Part shown: positions 11,512 through 20,474 of the stretch, piece by piece
How the letters are laid out: every line of letters begins with the position of its first letter
Position numbering within the stretch: the first letter of the stretch is position 1
NCBI GenBank assembly: GCA_036279975.1
Contig: DASURP010000067.1
Coordinates: forward strand, 1-30,362
DNA from: 66-474 sp036279975
GTDB lineage: Bacteria; Pseudomonadota; Gammaproteobacteria; Xanthomonadales; Rhodanobacteraceae
Direction of reading: 5' to 3'
DNA length: 30,362 nt
Program-made: the position numbers and the translations under genes
Notes under the pieces: model-generated
What the model saw: only the letters and a program-made list of their open reading frames with translations
Told to the model about the DNA's origin: nothing
The model's database searches: none

Positions 11512-13236
11512 TCACCAGCCGCCGCCCCCGCCCCCGCCCCCGCCGCCTCCGGAGCCGCCGCCTCCGCCGGAACCGGGCGCGGTCGATGACGAGGCGATCG
11601 CGCCGCCGAGGCCCGAGGACAGGTCGTTGGCGAAGCTCGCGAGTCCGGCGCCGCTGAACGCGCTGCCGTTGCCGCTGTACCAGCCCGGTTGCGCGGCCTG
11701 CATCTGCGCCGGCGTCAGCGCGTCGGCAAAGCGCCTGGCCCACGCGTTGCCGACACCCAGCGCCAGCGCATACGGCAGGTACTCGGCGAACAACGCGGGG
11801 TTCGACTCCGGCCGGTAGCGGGCGTCCAGTTCCTGCTTCTCGGCCACGCCGAGGTACCAGCGGAAGCCGCGGATGCGATCCAGCAGTTTCGCGCCGCGCA
11901 CGGTCGGCGCCTTCATCCAGTATGCGAACGCGAGCAGGGTGGCGATCGCAGGGATGACGATGGCCGCCACGATGATCGGGGATCCACTCTTCGTGGCCAG
12001 CCACGCGGCCACTGCGGCGATGACGAAGCCCGGCAGCATGTACGCCGTGTTGGTGAGGAAGTAGGCCTGCTGGAACGCTTTCTTCAGCGCGGCCTGGAAC
12101 GCCGAACTCGCCGCCTGCACCCGCACGTGGTTTTCCTTCTTGAACTCGAGCTCGTCGCCGCCGGCGAACAGGGCGGTGCACAGGGCCTGCTCGGGTGCGG
12201 TCAGCGCGGTGGCGCTGCCGGCGTTCGCGCGTTGGACCACCCAGGTGTCATGGTGGGTGCCGATCCAGCTGTGCTTGCTGCGGCGCTCGATGGTCAGGGC
12301 CTGCTTGACGGCCAGGCCGAGCACGCCGGCGGTGAAGCAGGTGCTGTCGTAACCCATCCGTTCGACGTAGCGCAACGCCGCGGCCGAATCGTTGTCGGGT
12401 GGCTCGTATGCGGCCACCAGCGGGCCGGAACGCGGGTCGCGCCCGTGGCGCCGCCACACGCTGAGGAAATAGCCCCACAGCACGACCAGGCCGATGAGCC
12501 CGTAGAGCAGGTAGCGGTTGTCCTGCAGCAACCAGGCGATGCGGCGCAGGGTGGAGGGCTCGGTGACGATGCCCTTGGGGAAATCCAGCACGATGCTGAG
12601 GTTCTCGTGCGGCTGCAGCGCGCGGGTGGCGGTGAAGTCCGCACCGCCATCCACGATGCGCACGTCGAGCGCCTGCTCGAGCGATCCGCGGCCACCGGTG
12701 TAGCCGTGCGCCTCGAGGTCGGCGGCGGGAACCATCTGCGGCAGCCTCACGCTGGCGCTGATCCGCTCGACCGGGAAGGCCCAGCCGGTTCCGTTGACGT
12801 TCCAGAACAACTGGTCGTGGCCGGCAAGGAACCCGAGTTCGCGATTCACGCTGTAGCGCAAGGTGAACCGGTGCGGCCCGTGCGGAAGTTCGATGGTCTT
12901 GCTGCCGAGGTAGACGCGCACGCCGTTGCTGCGCTTCTCGATATGCCAGTCCTCCAGTTGGCCGTCACGGCTGGCGCCCAGGAACACGAAGTGGATGTGG
13001 ACCCGGTTGCCGAGGCGGTCGCGGTACTCGGTGGGAAAGTCGCGGTAGATGCCGTGGCGGATCGCCTGGCCTTCGGCCTGGGCGCGGATGTGTTCGGCGA
13101 CGGTCATGGTGCCATCGGCCGCGATCGCGATGTCGGCGTGGTAATCGAGGATGCGCTCTTCTGCGCAGGCAGCGCCCGCCACCAGCAGCGGCGCCAGCAC
13201 GAACAGTGAAACGCGGGCGAGGGCGGAAAGGCGCAT
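11512..13236 (-). CDS. DUF2207-family membrane protein with Gly-rich tail
   Basis: A 574-residue protein with a signal peptide (MRLSALARVSLFVLAPLLVAGAACA) and an extracytoplasmic beta-rich domain of the DUF2207 type (ERILDYHADIAIAADGTMTVAEHI ... GIYRDFPTEY). One membrane segment lies near residues 240-262 (YLLYGLIGLVVLWGYFLSVW) and a hydrophobic hairpin near 395-440 (MLPGFVIAAVAAWL, IIVAAIVIPAIATLLAFAYWM). The C-terminus is a near-pure glycine tail (SGGGGGSGGGGGGGGGGGW). This tail and layout are usual in DUF2207 proteins paired with LemA. It starts 20 bp after the lemA stop and is surely in the same operon. The biochemical role of the family is not established; envelope maintenance is a guess. 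Confidence 0.88.
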   Translation of the reverse strand: MRLSALARVSLFVLAPLLVAGAACAEERILDYHADIAIAADGTMTVAEHIRAQAEGQAIRHGIYRDFPTEYRDRLGNRVHIHFVFLGASRDGQLEDWHIEKRSNGVRVYLGSKTIELPHGPHRFTLRYSVNRELGFLAGHDQLFWNVNGTGWAFPVERISASVRLPQMVPAADLEAHGYTGGRGSLEQALDVRIVDGGADFTATRALQPHENLSIVLDFPKGIVTEPSTLRRIAWLLQDNRYLLYGLIGLVVLWGYFLSVWRRHGRDPRSGPLVAAYEPPDNDSAAALRYVERMGYDSTCFTAGVLGLAVKQALTIERRSKHSWIGTHHDTWVVQRANAGSATALTAPEQALCTALFAGGDELEFKKENHVRVQAASSAFQAALKKAFQQAYFLTNTAYMLPGFVIAAVAAWLATKSGSPIIVAAIVIPAIATLLAFAYWMKAPTVRGAKLLDRIRGFRWYLGVAEKQELDARYRPESNPALFAEYLPYALALGVGNAWARRFADALTPAQMQAAQPGWYSGNGSAFSGAGLASFANDLSSGLGGAIASSSTAPGSGGGGGSGGGGGGGGGGGW

Positions 13237-13256
13237 GGCTCGGCTACGGTTCGGGG

Positions 13257-13832
13257 TCAGTCGGACGGTGGCGCGCCAAGCGCGACCTGGACGTTGGCGC
13301 GCGCATCCTCTTCAGCGGCGAAGAATTCCGCCGGCTCGAAGCCGAACGGGCGTGCGAACAGCAGGGCCGGGAAGCGCTGGATCGCGGTGTTGTATTCGCG
13401 CACCGAACCGTTGTAGAAACGGCGGGCGTGCTGGATGGCGTCCTCGACCGCGACCAGTTCGTCGGAGAGCTGGCGGAAATTGCCGCTGGCCTTGAGGTCG
13501 GGGTAGGCCTCGGCGACGGCGATCAGGCGGACGAGATCCTCGCCGAGGGCGGTTTCCGGTACGCCGCGCGCCGCCGGCGACGGCGCTGTTTGCGCGGCAC
13601 GTCGCTCGCTGGCGATGCGCTCGAACAAATCCCGTTCGTGGCTGGCGTAAGCCTTGACTACTTCGACCAGCATCGGCACCAGGTCGTGCCGGCGCTGCAA
13701 TTGCACGTCGATGTCGCTCCAGGCCACGCGCACCTGGTTGTGCATCCGCACCAGCCGGTTGAACAGCCAGATCGTGGCGCCGGCCAGCGCCAGCACGACC
13801 AACGCGACGATGATGCGCATTCCTTTCCCCAT
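13257..13832 (-). CDS. lemA: LemA family protein
   Basis: A 191-residue protein with one N-terminal membrane segment (MRIIVALVVLALAGATIWLFNRLV) followed by a long helical domain. LemA signatures are VRVAWSDIDVQLQRRHDLVPMLVEVVKAYASHERDLFE and, near the end, FYNGSVREYNTAIQRFPALLFARPFGFEPAEFF. The start may be the first ATG or the in-frame Met at residue 5; the latter gives a tighter signal. LemA proteins sit in the membrane with a cytoplasmic or periplasmic helical bundle; their function is unclear. The gene leads a two-gene operon with the DUF2207 gene and follows the hppA terminator. Confidence 0.9.
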   Translation of the reverse strand: MGKGMRIIVALVVLALAGATIWLFNRLVRMHNQVRVAWSDIDVQLQRRHDLVPMLVEVVKAYASHERDLFERIASERRAAQTAPSPAARGVPETALGEDLVRLIAVAEAYPDLKASGNFRQLSDELVAVEDAIQHARRFYNGSVREYNTAIQRFPALLFARPFGFEPAEFFAAEEDARANVQVALGAPPSD

Positions 13833-13862
13833 CCACGCACGCCGGCTGGCATTGTGGCATGC

Positions 13863-13894
13863 AAAAGCCCCGCCGCCGGAACCGGCAGCGGGGC
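13863..13894 (-). terminator. Rho-independent terminator after hppA
   Basis: On the minus strand GCCCCGC-T-GCCGG-TT-CCGGC-G-GCGGGGC forms a long, almost perfect stem followed by TTTTGC. It lies 43 bp past the hppA stop, just before lemA. A smaller stem, AACCC-tcaat-GGGTT, precedes it. This separates hppA transcription from the lemA operon. Confidence 0.8.
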
Positions 13895-13936
13895 GGGTGG
13901 CAACCCCATTGAGGGTTAGCTGTCGTGCCGCGGGTG

Positions 13937-15991
13937 TCAGTGCACCGCCAGCAGCGGGATGATCAGCAGCGCCACGATGTTGATGATCTTGATCAACGGG
14001 TTGACCGCCGGGCCCGCGGTGTCCTTGTACGGATCGCCCACGGTGTCGCCGGTGACCGCGGCCTTGTGGGCCTCGGAACCCTTGCCGCCGAAATTGCCGT
14101 CCTCGATGTACTTCTTGGCGTTATCCCAGGCGCCGCCGCCGGCGGTCATCGAGATGGCCACGAACAGGCCGGTGACGATGGTGCCGATCAGGACGCCCCC
14201 CAGCGCCTTCGGGCCCAGGATCAGGCCGACCAGGATCGGCACGATCACCGGCAGCAGGGACGGGATGATCATTTCCTTGATCGCGGACTTGGTCAGCATG
14301 TCCACGGCACGGTCGTACCTGGGCTTGCCGGTGCCTTCCATGATGCCCTTGATCTCGCGGAACTGGCGACGGACCTCCTCGACCACGGCGCCCGCGGCGC
14401 GGCCGACCGCTTCCATCGCCATCGCCCCGAACAGATAGGGAATCAGGCCGCCGATCAGCAGGCCGATGATCACCATGTGGTCGGACAGGTCGAAGGTGAA
14501 TACCTGCCCGGGGTTGCTGGCCGCCAGGTTGTGGGTGTAGTCGGCGAACAGCACCAGTGCCGCCAGCGCCGCCGAACCGATCGCGTAACCCTTGGTCACC
14601 GCCTTGGTGGTATTGCCGACCGCGTCCAGCGGATCGGTGACGCCACGCACCTCGGCGGGCAGGTCGGCCATCTCGGCGATGCCGCCGGCGTTGTCGGTGA
14701 TCGGGCCGTAGGCATCCAGCGCCACGATCATGCCGGTCATCGAAAGCATCGCGGTGACGGCGATCGCGATGCCGTACAGGCCGCCGAAATGGAAAGCGGT
14801 CCAGATCGCCGCGCAGATCGCCAGCACCGGCCATGCCGTCGCCTTCATCGACACGCCGAGGCCGGCGATGATGTTGGTGCCATGGCCGGTGGTGGAGGCC
14901 TTGGCGATGTGCCGCACCGGCTTGTAGTCGGTGCCGGTGTAGTACTCGGTGATCCACACGATCAGGCCGGTCAGGACCAGTCCGCACAACGAGCAGTAGA
15001 ACAGGGCGTTGCCGGAGATCATCACGCCGTCGTCGCCGGTCAGTCCGGCCGGGAACATCGAGTGGGTGATGAACCAGAACGCGACGGCCGCCAGCACCGC
15101 CGAGACGATCACGCCCTTGTACAACGCGCCCATGATCGAGCCGCCCTGCTTCACGCGCACGAAAAAGGTGCCGACGATCGAGGCGATGATCGAGGCCGCG
15201 CCCAGCACCAGCGGATACAGCACCGCGTCCGGATTGGCGGCGAAGGCCAGCCCGCCCAGCAACATGGTGGCAACCACCGTCACCGCGTACGTCTCGAACA
15301 GGTCGGCAGCCATGCCGGCGCAGTCGCCCACGTTGTCGCCCACGTTGTCGGCGATCACCGCCGGGTTGCGCGGGTCGTCCTCGGGGATGCCGGCCTCCAC
15401 CTTGCCGACCAGGTCGGCGCCGACGTCCGCGCCCTTGGTGAAGATGCCGCCACCCAGGCGCGCGAAGATCGAGATCAGCGAGCTGCCGAAGGCCAGTCCG
15501 ACCAGCGCGTGCAGCGCGGTCTCGCCGGTGACGCCGAAGTGGCCGAGCACCAGCCAGTAGCCGGCCACGCCGAGCAGGGCCAGGCCAACCACCAGCATGC
15601 CGGTGATCGCGCCGCCGCGGAACGCCACGTCCATCGCGGCGCCGAGGCCGCTGCGCGCCGCCTCGGCGGTGCGCACGTTGGCGCGCACCGAGACGTTCAT
15701 GCCGATGTAGCCGGTGGCGCCGGACAGGATCGCGCCGATGGCGAAACCGATCGCGGTGGCCCAGTTGAGAAAGAAGCCGACCAGCAGGAACAGCACCACG
15801 CCGGCAATGGCGATGGTGCCGTACTGGCGGTTCAGGTAGGCGCGCGCGCCTTCCTGGATGGCGCCCGCGATTTCGCGCATGCGCTCGTTGCCGGCCGACT
15901 GCTTCATGATCCAGCCGGCCGAGCCGACACCGTAGAGAATAGCGATGATCGCGCAACCCAGCGCGACCCATATGCCGTACTGCTGCAACAT
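13937..15991 (-). CDS. hppA: K+-independent H+-translocating inorganic pyrophosphatase
   Basis: A 684-residue polytopic inner-membrane pump that couples PPi hydrolysis to proton export. It has many hydrophobic segments and the family catalytic motifs GADVGADLVGKVEAG and ADNVGDNVGDCAGMAADLFE, plus DAYGPITDNAGGIAEM and TGDTVGDPYKDTAGPAVNP at the C-terminus. The K+ determinant GNTTKA carries Lys463, where K+-dependent enzymes have Ala, so this should be the K+-independent H+ type. The start MLQQYGIWVALGC is preferred over an upstream in-frame GTG-type start because GGGG precedes it and hydrophobicity begins at once. A TATACT -10-like box lies at 16034-16039 on this strand, without a good -35. 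A PPi-dependent PFK gene lies 2 kb away. Confidence 0.97.
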   Translation of the reverse strand: MLQQYGIWVALGCAIIAILYGVGSAGWIMKQSAGNERMREIAGAIQEGARAYLNRQYGTIAIAGVVLFLLVGFFLNWATAIGFAIGAILSGATGYIGMNVSVRANVRTAEAARSGLGAAMDVAFRGGAITGMLVVGLALLGVAGYWLVLGHFGVTGETALHALVGLAFGSSLISIFARLGGGIFTKGADVGADLVGKVEAGIPEDDPRNPAVIADNVGDNVGDCAGMAADLFETYAVTVVATMLLGGLAFAANPDAVLYPLVLGAASIIASIVGTFFVRVKQGGSIMGALYKGVIVSAVLAAVAFWFITHSMFPAGLTGDDGVMISGNALFYCSLCGLVLTGLIVWITEYYTGTDYKPVRHIAKASTTGHGTNIIAGLGVSMKATAWPVLAICAAIWTAFHFGGLYGIAIAVTAMLSMTGMIVALDAYGPITDNAGGIAEMADLPAEVRGVTDPLDAVGNTTKAVTKGYAIGSAALAALVLFADYTHNLAASNPGQVFTFDLSDHMVIIGLLIGGLIPYLFGAMAMEAVGRAAGAVVEEVRRQFREIKGIMEGTGKPRYDRAVDMLTKSAIKEMIIPSLLPVIVPILVGLILGPKALGGVLIGTIVTGLFVAISMTAGGGAWDNAKKYIEDGNFGGKGSEAHKAAVTGDTVGDPYKDTAGPAVNPLIKIINIVALLIIPLLAVH

Positions 15992-16144
15992 CGGGAGACC
16001 CCTTTCAGCGAACCCGCAACGGGCAATCCGGCAAGTATAGCGGCAGCGCGCCACCGCGGCAGCTTCGCGGCGCAGGGTACCGGTGCCGTTGCCGGCCTAG
16101 AATGGCCTGTTGGCCCCGCATCCGGGGGCGCTCAAGGAGCTTGC

Positions 16145-16975
16145 ATGGATACCCATCGTTTTGCCGCCCGCCGCGCAGCCTTCCGCAAGCTGCACGAAAG
16201 CGGCTGTTTCCTGGTCCCGAACCCCTGGGACGCCGGTTCCGCGCATGCGCTGGCGTCGCTCGGCTTCAAGGCGCTGGCCACCACCAGTTCCGGCTTCGCG
16301 TGGTCGCGCGCGCAACCGGACCACGCGCCCGACATCGACATGGTGCTGGCGCATTGCCGCGAGATCGTCGCGGCCACGCCCCTGCCGGTGAATGCCGATT
16401 TCGAGCACGGCCACGCCGAGTCGGTCGACGGCCTGAAGAAGAACGTGCGCCGCTGCGTCGAGACCGGGGTGGCGGGCCTCTCGATCGAGGACTCCACCGG
16501 CGATGCGGCGCAGCCACTGTACGGCTTCGACGAAGCCGTCGCACGGATGCGAGCGGCACGCGCGGCGATCGACGCGGCCGGCGGCGACGTGTTGCTGGTC
16601 GGTCGCGCCGAATGCTTCCTCGAAGGCCACCCCGACGCCTTGAACGAGTCGATCAGGCGCCTGCGCGCCTATGCCGAAGCCGGCGCCGATTGCCTGTATG
16701 CGCCAGGCGCGGGCAAGCCGGACGACATCCGCGCGATCGTCGCCGCCGTGGCCCCCAGGCCCGTGAACGTGTTGGTCGGGCGCCCAGCGCCCTACACGCT
16801 GGCCGACCTTGCGACAATGGGCGTGCGCCGTGTCAGCGTGGGCGGCGCGCTGGCCGGGGCAGCGTGGGGTGGCTTCCTGCGCGCCGCACGCGGGCTGGGC
16901 CAGGGGCGCTTCGATGGTTTCGCCGACAACGCCACCCACGCGGAACTGGATGGTTTGTTCGCAAAATCCCGATAA
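16145..16975 (+). CDS. PEP mutase/isocitrate lyase-family enzyme
   Basis: A 276-residue protein of the phosphoenolpyruvate mutase/isocitrate lyase superfamily, whose members make or break C-C or P-C bonds next to an oxyacid and use Mg2+. Seen are FLVPNPWDAGSAHALASLGFKALATTSSGFAWS near the N-terminus, the metal-site region PVNADFEHGHAES, GLSIEDSTGD, LLVGRAECFL and APGAGKPDDI. It lacks the KKCGH motif of true isocitrate lyase, and the alternative substrate (2-methylisocitrate, oxaloacetate or carboxy-phosphonate) cannot be chosen. AAGGAG lies 7 nt before the ATG. Long open sequence exists upstream in frame but is antisense to hppA and is not part of this gene. It is followed 38 bp later by a methyltransferase gene. 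Confidence 0.88.
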   Translation: MDTHRFAARRAAFRKLHESGCFLVPNPWDAGSAHALASLGFKALATTSSGFAWSRAQPDHAPDIDMVLAHCREIVAATPLPVNADFEHGHAESVDGLKKNVRRCVETGVAGLSIEDSTGDAAQPLYGFDEAVARMRAARAAIDAAGGDVLLVGRAECFLEGHPDALNESIRRLRAYAEAGADCLYAPGAGKPDDIRAIVAAVAPRPVNVLVGRPAPYTLADLATMGVRRVSVGGALAGAAWGGFLRAARGLGQGRFDGFADNATHAELDGLFAKSR

Positions 16976-17013
16976 CGTCCTGGAATCGCCTCGCCACCAA
17001 CGGGAGACATGCG

Positions 17014-17880
17014 ATGGGATCGGACCACAGCGTCATCGTCGAGGCCTGGAATACCGTCCTCTACGACAAGTTCCACCGGTTCCGGCACCTGCTGGTGGAA
17101 GGTTTGTCGCAACACAGCGACGCAGCGCTCGGGCGCTGCGGCCATCGCGCCGGCGAACGCGTCCTCGACGTCGGCTGCGGCTTCGGCGACAGCACGGTGC
17201 GCATCGCCGGCCTGGTCGCGCCGCATGGCGAGGCGATCGGCATCGACTGCGCCCGCAATTTCATCCGCGACGCCCGGGCGCTCGCGCAGGAGGAGGGCGT
17301 GGACAACGCGCATTTCTTCGTCGGCGACGTGCAGACGGATGACCTGCATGGCCCGTACGATCATGCATTCGCCCGCTTCGGCACGATGTTCTTCGAAATG
17401 CCGGGCGCGGCCATGCGCAACGTGCGCAAGGCGCTGAAGCCGGGCGGTGGCTTCATGCAGATCGTCTGGCGCCGGCGCGAGGAAAACCCGTGGCTGCACG
17501 AGGCCGAGCTGCGGGTCAAGGAAATCGTGCCGGTGGTCTCGCACCAGGACACCGACCAGGTGCACTGCGGGCCGGGGCCGTTCTCCATGGCGGGCGCCGA
17601 CACGGTGAGCCTGATGCTGCGCAGCGCGGGCTACGAGCGCATCACCTTCGAACGCCACGACTGCGACATCTGCATCGGCCGCGACATCGACGATGCGATC
17701 GACTTCACGATGGCGATGGGCCCCGCCGGCGAGGTGATCCGTCTCGCGGGGGCGGAAGGAGAGCGGCTCAAGCCGCAGGTAGTGGTGGCGCTGCGGGAAA
17801 CCCTCGCACCGTTCGTGCGGACGGACGGCGTCTGGGCGCCGTCGAGCACCTGGTTCATCAGTGCGGTCAATCCCGACTGA
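17014..17880 (+). CDS. Class I SAM-dependent methyltransferase
   Basis: A 288-residue cytoplasmic enzyme with a Rossmann-type methyltransferase fold. SAM-binding motif I is VLDVGCGFGDSTVRIAGLV (about residues 50-68), followed by GIDCARNFI (acidic loop), FVGDVQTDDL and a post-core FGTMFFEMPGAAMRNVRKALKPGGGFMQIVW. The pattern is that of ubiE/small-molecule methyltransferases. The C-terminal third (about 170-288) has no recognisable substrate motif. GGGAG precedes the ATG. It is downstream of the PEP mutase-family gene and could be co-transcribed, but no pathway links them. The substrate is unknown. Confidence 0.9.
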   Translation: MGSDHSVIVEAWNTVLYDKFHRFRHLLVEGLSQHSDAALGRCGHRAGERVLDVGCGFGDSTVRIAGLVAPHGEAIGIDCARNFIRDARALAQEEGVDNAHFFVGDVQTDDLHGPYDHAFARFGTMFFEMPGAAMRNVRKALKPGGGFMQIVWRRREENPWLHEAELRVKEIVPVVSHQDTDQVHCGPGPFSMAGADTVSLMLRSAGYERITFERHDCDICIGRDIDDAIDFTMAMGPAGEVIRLAGAEGERLKPQVVVALRETLAPFVRTDGVWAPSSTWFISAVNPD

Positions 17881-17927
17881 ACACCGGGCGTGCAGGGCGA
17901 ACGTGCGGTCGCGGAGGCCCTGTTCCG

Positions 17928-19205
17928 TCAGGCGTCGGACTCGTATGGCGGCAGTTTTTTCCTGACCGGCGGGTTCTTCAGCGTGACGTATTCGGGCAAG
18001 CCATCCTTGCCATAAGGCGGCGGCGCTTCACCGTGGACCAGCGGCGCGAGGTAACGGCGCGCGGCGGCGGTGATGTGGAAGCCGTCCTTCGCGATGAAGG
18101 ACGCGGGCAGTTTTTTCTCGCGATTGGCGACCTGCCCGAGCCTTGCGGTTTCGATCCTCCAGCGGTACGGCGAATCGGACACCCGCTCGATCACCGGCAT
18201 CACGGCGTTGGCGCCGGAAAGCGCCAGTTCGACCGCAGCCTGGCCGACCGCGAGCGCCTGCTGCAGGTCCGTCTTCGACGCGATGTGCCGTGCCGAGCGT
18301 TGCAGGTAATCGGGCATCGCCCAATGGGTCTTGAGCTTCAACTTGTCGCGCACCATGCCGGCCAGCGCGGGCGCGACGCCGCCCAGCTGCGTGTGCCCGA
18401 ACGCGTCGGTGCCGGCGTGCGCGTCGGCGACGAACTTGCCGTCCGGGTAGCGGATGCCCTCGCTGGCCGCGACCACGCAGCAGCCGACCCGGTCCACGGT
18501 CCGGCGCACCCGCTCGAGGAACGCATCGGTGTCGAAGCTGCGCTCGGGGAACAGGATGACGTGTGGTGCATCGTCGCGGCCCGCGCCGGCAAGCCCCGCC
18601 GAGGCCGCGATCCAGCCGGCGTGGCGGCCCATCACTTCCATCACGAACACCCTGGTGGAGGTGTCCATCATCGACATCACGTCCAGCGCGCATTCGCGCA
18701 GGCTGACCGCGGTGTACTTGGCGACCGAGCCGAAGCCCGGGCAGCAGTCGGTGACGGCGAGGTCGTTGTCCACGGTCTTGGGCACGCCGATGCAGCGGAT
18801 GTCGTAGCCCGTGGCCTTGCCGAGCTGCGAGAGTTTCAGCGCGGTGTCGGCCGAATCGTTGCCGCCGTTGTAGAGGAACCAGCGGATGTCGTGGGCGCGG
18901 AAGACGTCGATCAATCGCTGGTAGCGCGCGCGGTCCGCGTCCAGTGACTTGAGTTTCACCCGGCACGAGCCGAACGCGCCGCCCGGCGTGTGCTTGAGTG
19001 CGCGGATCGCCGGGGCCGATTCCCGCGAGGTGTCGATCAGGTCCTCGCGCAGGGCGCCGAGGATGCCGTTGCGCGCGGCGTAGGCCGTGACCTTGTGCCT
19101 GCGGCAGGCCTCGATCACCGCGGCGGCGGTGGCGTTGATGACGGCGGTGACCCCGCCGGACTGCGCGTACAATAGCCTGCCTGTGGGTTTGGGAGTCGCG
19201 TTCAT
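17928..19205 (-). CDS. pfp: Pyrophosphate-dependent 6-phosphofructokinase
   Basis: This enzyme phosphorylates fructose 6-phosphate with PPi, reversibly, instead of ATP. The 425-residue protein has the PFK fold: LYAQSGGVTAVINA at the N-terminus, NGGNDSADTA (113-122), PKTVDND (142-148), MGRHAGW (192-198) and ASEGIRYPDG. Two specificity positions point to PPi: Asp117 where ATP enzymes have Gly (GGDGS), and Lys143 where they have Gly (PGTIDND). Its start is 121 bp from that of adk, transcribed the other way. With hppA nearby it ties glycolysis to PPi; xanthomonads are known to use PPi-PFK in place of the ATP enzyme. Confidence 0.95.
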   Translation of the reverse strand: MNATPKPTGRLLYAQSGGVTAVINATAAAVIEACRRHKVTAYAARNGILGALREDLIDTSRESAPAIRALKHTPGGAFGSCRVKLKSLDADRARYQRLIDVFRAHDIRWFLYNGGNDSADTALKLSQLGKATGYDIRCIGVPKTVDNDLAVTDCCPGFGSVAKYTAVSLRECALDVMSMMDTSTRVFVMEVMGRHAGWIAASAGLAGAGRDDAPHVILFPERSFDTDAFLERVRRTVDRVGCCVVAASEGIRYPDGKFVADAHAGTDAFGHTQLGGVAPALAGMVRDKLKLKTHWAMPDYLQRSARHIASKTDLQQALAVGQAAVELALSGANAVMPVIERVSDSPYRWRIETARLGQVANREKKLPASFIAKDGFHITAAARRYLAPLVHGEAPPPYGKDGLPEYVTLKNPPVRKKLPPYESDA

Positions 19206-19326
19206 GCGGGCAAATCCGTGTGGGGGCGCGGCGTTGACGAGGTGGCTGCGCAGCCGCTAGCGTAACTCCCAAAGCAGGATTTGTTAAAGAAGGCGCCGCC
19301 GCTCCCGCGGGCCGAAGAGGAGTCGC

Positions 19327-19896
19327 ATGCGGATCGTATTGCTCGGCGCGCCCGGTTCGGGCAAGGGCACCCAGGCCAAGCGGCTGAAGGTGGAACTCGG
19401 GATCGCGCATGTTTCCACCGGCGACCTGTTGCGTGCCGCGGTCAAGGCCGCCACGCCGCTGGGATTGCAGGCCAAGGCCGTGATGGAAGCCGGGCAACTG
19501 GTTTCCGACGGGATCGTGCTGGGCTTGCTGGAAGAACGCCTTGCCCAGCCCGATACCCGCAGCGGCTTCATCCTCGACGGCTATCCGCGCAACCTGGCGC
19601 AGGCGAACGCGCTGGAGGCCCTGCTCGCGCGCCTCGGCCAGCCCCTGGATGCGGTGGTCAAACTGAACGTGCCCGACGCCGCCATCATCGGGCGCGTCGA
19701 GATCCGCTTCGAGCAGGAGCATCGCGCCGACGACAACCCCGAAACCGTGCGCAGGCGCCTCGCGGTGTACGCCAAACAGACCGCGCCGGTGGCGGATTTC
19801 TACGCGCAACGCGGACTGTTGACCGAAATCGACGGCGTCGGCGAAATCGAGGCGATCGGCGACCGGGTGCTCGCCGCGCTGCGCGCCCGCGCATAG
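19327..19896 (+). CDS. adk: Adenylate kinase, short form
   Basis: This enzyme interconverts ATP + AMP and 2 ADP. The 189-residue protein has MRIVLLGAPGSGKGTQA (P-loop), HVSTGDLLRAA (AMP site), GFILDGYPRN, and the short LID region VEIRFEQEHRADDNPETVRRRL. The short LID lacks the ~30-residue domain and zinc ligands of long adenylate kinases, the usual state in xanthomonads. AGAGGAG lies just before the ATG. It is divergent from pfp and followed 15 bp later by a membrane-protein gene, then mpl. Both pfp and adk concern nucleotide/PPi energy balance. Confidence 0.96.
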   Translation: MRIVLLGAPGSGKGTQAKRLKVELGIAHVSTGDLLRAAVKAATPLGLQAKAVMEAGQLVSDGIVLGLLEERLAQPDTRSGFILDGYPRNLAQANALEALLARLGQPLDAVVKLNVPDAAIIGRVEIRFEQEHRADDNPETVRRRLAVYAKQTAPVADFYAQRGLLTEIDGVGEIEAIGDRVLAALRARA

Positions 19897-19911
19897 AAAC
19901 CTGGCGCCTGC

Positions 19912-20472
19912 TTGCCTGCGTTCCTCGCCAGCCTCGCCGATCTGTGCCGCTTCCGGGGCGGACCGGAAGACCTGCCGTACGCGCCGCGCCTGCTGGTCGC
20001 GTTGCTGGTCGCCTGCGGCGTGTTGCAGGCCCTGTTCAACCTGCACCAGGGGGCCAGTCCGGCGTTGGCCGCGGCCGCGTTGCCGGGCGGCCTCGCGGCC
20101 CTCGGCATGCTGTTCCTGCTGCTGCGCGGGCGCGGCAAGGTCGAACGTTTCGTGCAGACCGCGACGTCGCTGACGGCCGTGTACCTGTTGTTCGGCATCG
20201 TCACCGATGCGCTGGCCCTGCTGTTGCCGTTGCAGGCGTGGCGCGAACAGCTGCTGGCGCATCCGGAGCAGCCGCCGGCCTTCACGGGCCAGCAGATCCT
20301 GGTGTTGCTGGTGATCTTTGCGCTGGGCATATGGCAGCTTTGCATCTGGATCCGCATCCTGCGGCGGTCGCTGGATGCCTCGCTGGCGGGTGCGATCCTG
20401 GTGTTCCTGTTGCTGCTGATCGTCGACTGGGTGGTCGTGCGGCTGGCAGCCGCGGCCGTCGGCGTGGCTTGA
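19912..20472 (+). CDS. Conserved-looking inner-membrane protein, unknown function
   Basis: A 186-residue hydrophobic protein with about four membrane segments: LLVALLVACGVLQALFN (about 27-43), LAALGMLFLLL (about 60-70), AVYLLFGIVTDALALLLPL (about 88-107) and a C-terminal pair around ILVLLVIFALGIWQLCIW and LAGAILVFLLLLIVDWVVV. No signature of a known family is recognised. The start is a TTG 15 bp after adk; no ATG or GTG fits better in frame. It lies between adk and mpl and ends 2 bp before a MITE-like element. It is probably in the adk transcript. Confidence 0.75.
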   Translation: MPAFLASLADLCRFRGGPEDLPYAPRLLVALLVACGVLQALFNLHQGASPALAAAALPGGLAALGMLFLLLRGRGKVERFVQTATSLTAVYLLFGIVTDALALLLPLQAWREQLLAHPEQPPAFTGQQILVLLVIFALGIWQLCIWIRILRRSLDASLAGAILVFLLLLIVDWVVVRLAAAAVGVA

Positions 20473-20474
20473 CC

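Noticed and set aside
13925..16144. 740-codon N-terminal extension of the PEP mutase-family gene
   Set aside because: It is antisense to hppA, low in motif content, and a good ribosome site and family N-terminus occur at the ATG at 16145.
19160..19205. TACAAT at the start of pfp as an adk promoter on the plus strand
   Set aside because: No -35 box lies at acceptable spacing and the sequence is part of the conserved pfp N-terminal coding region.
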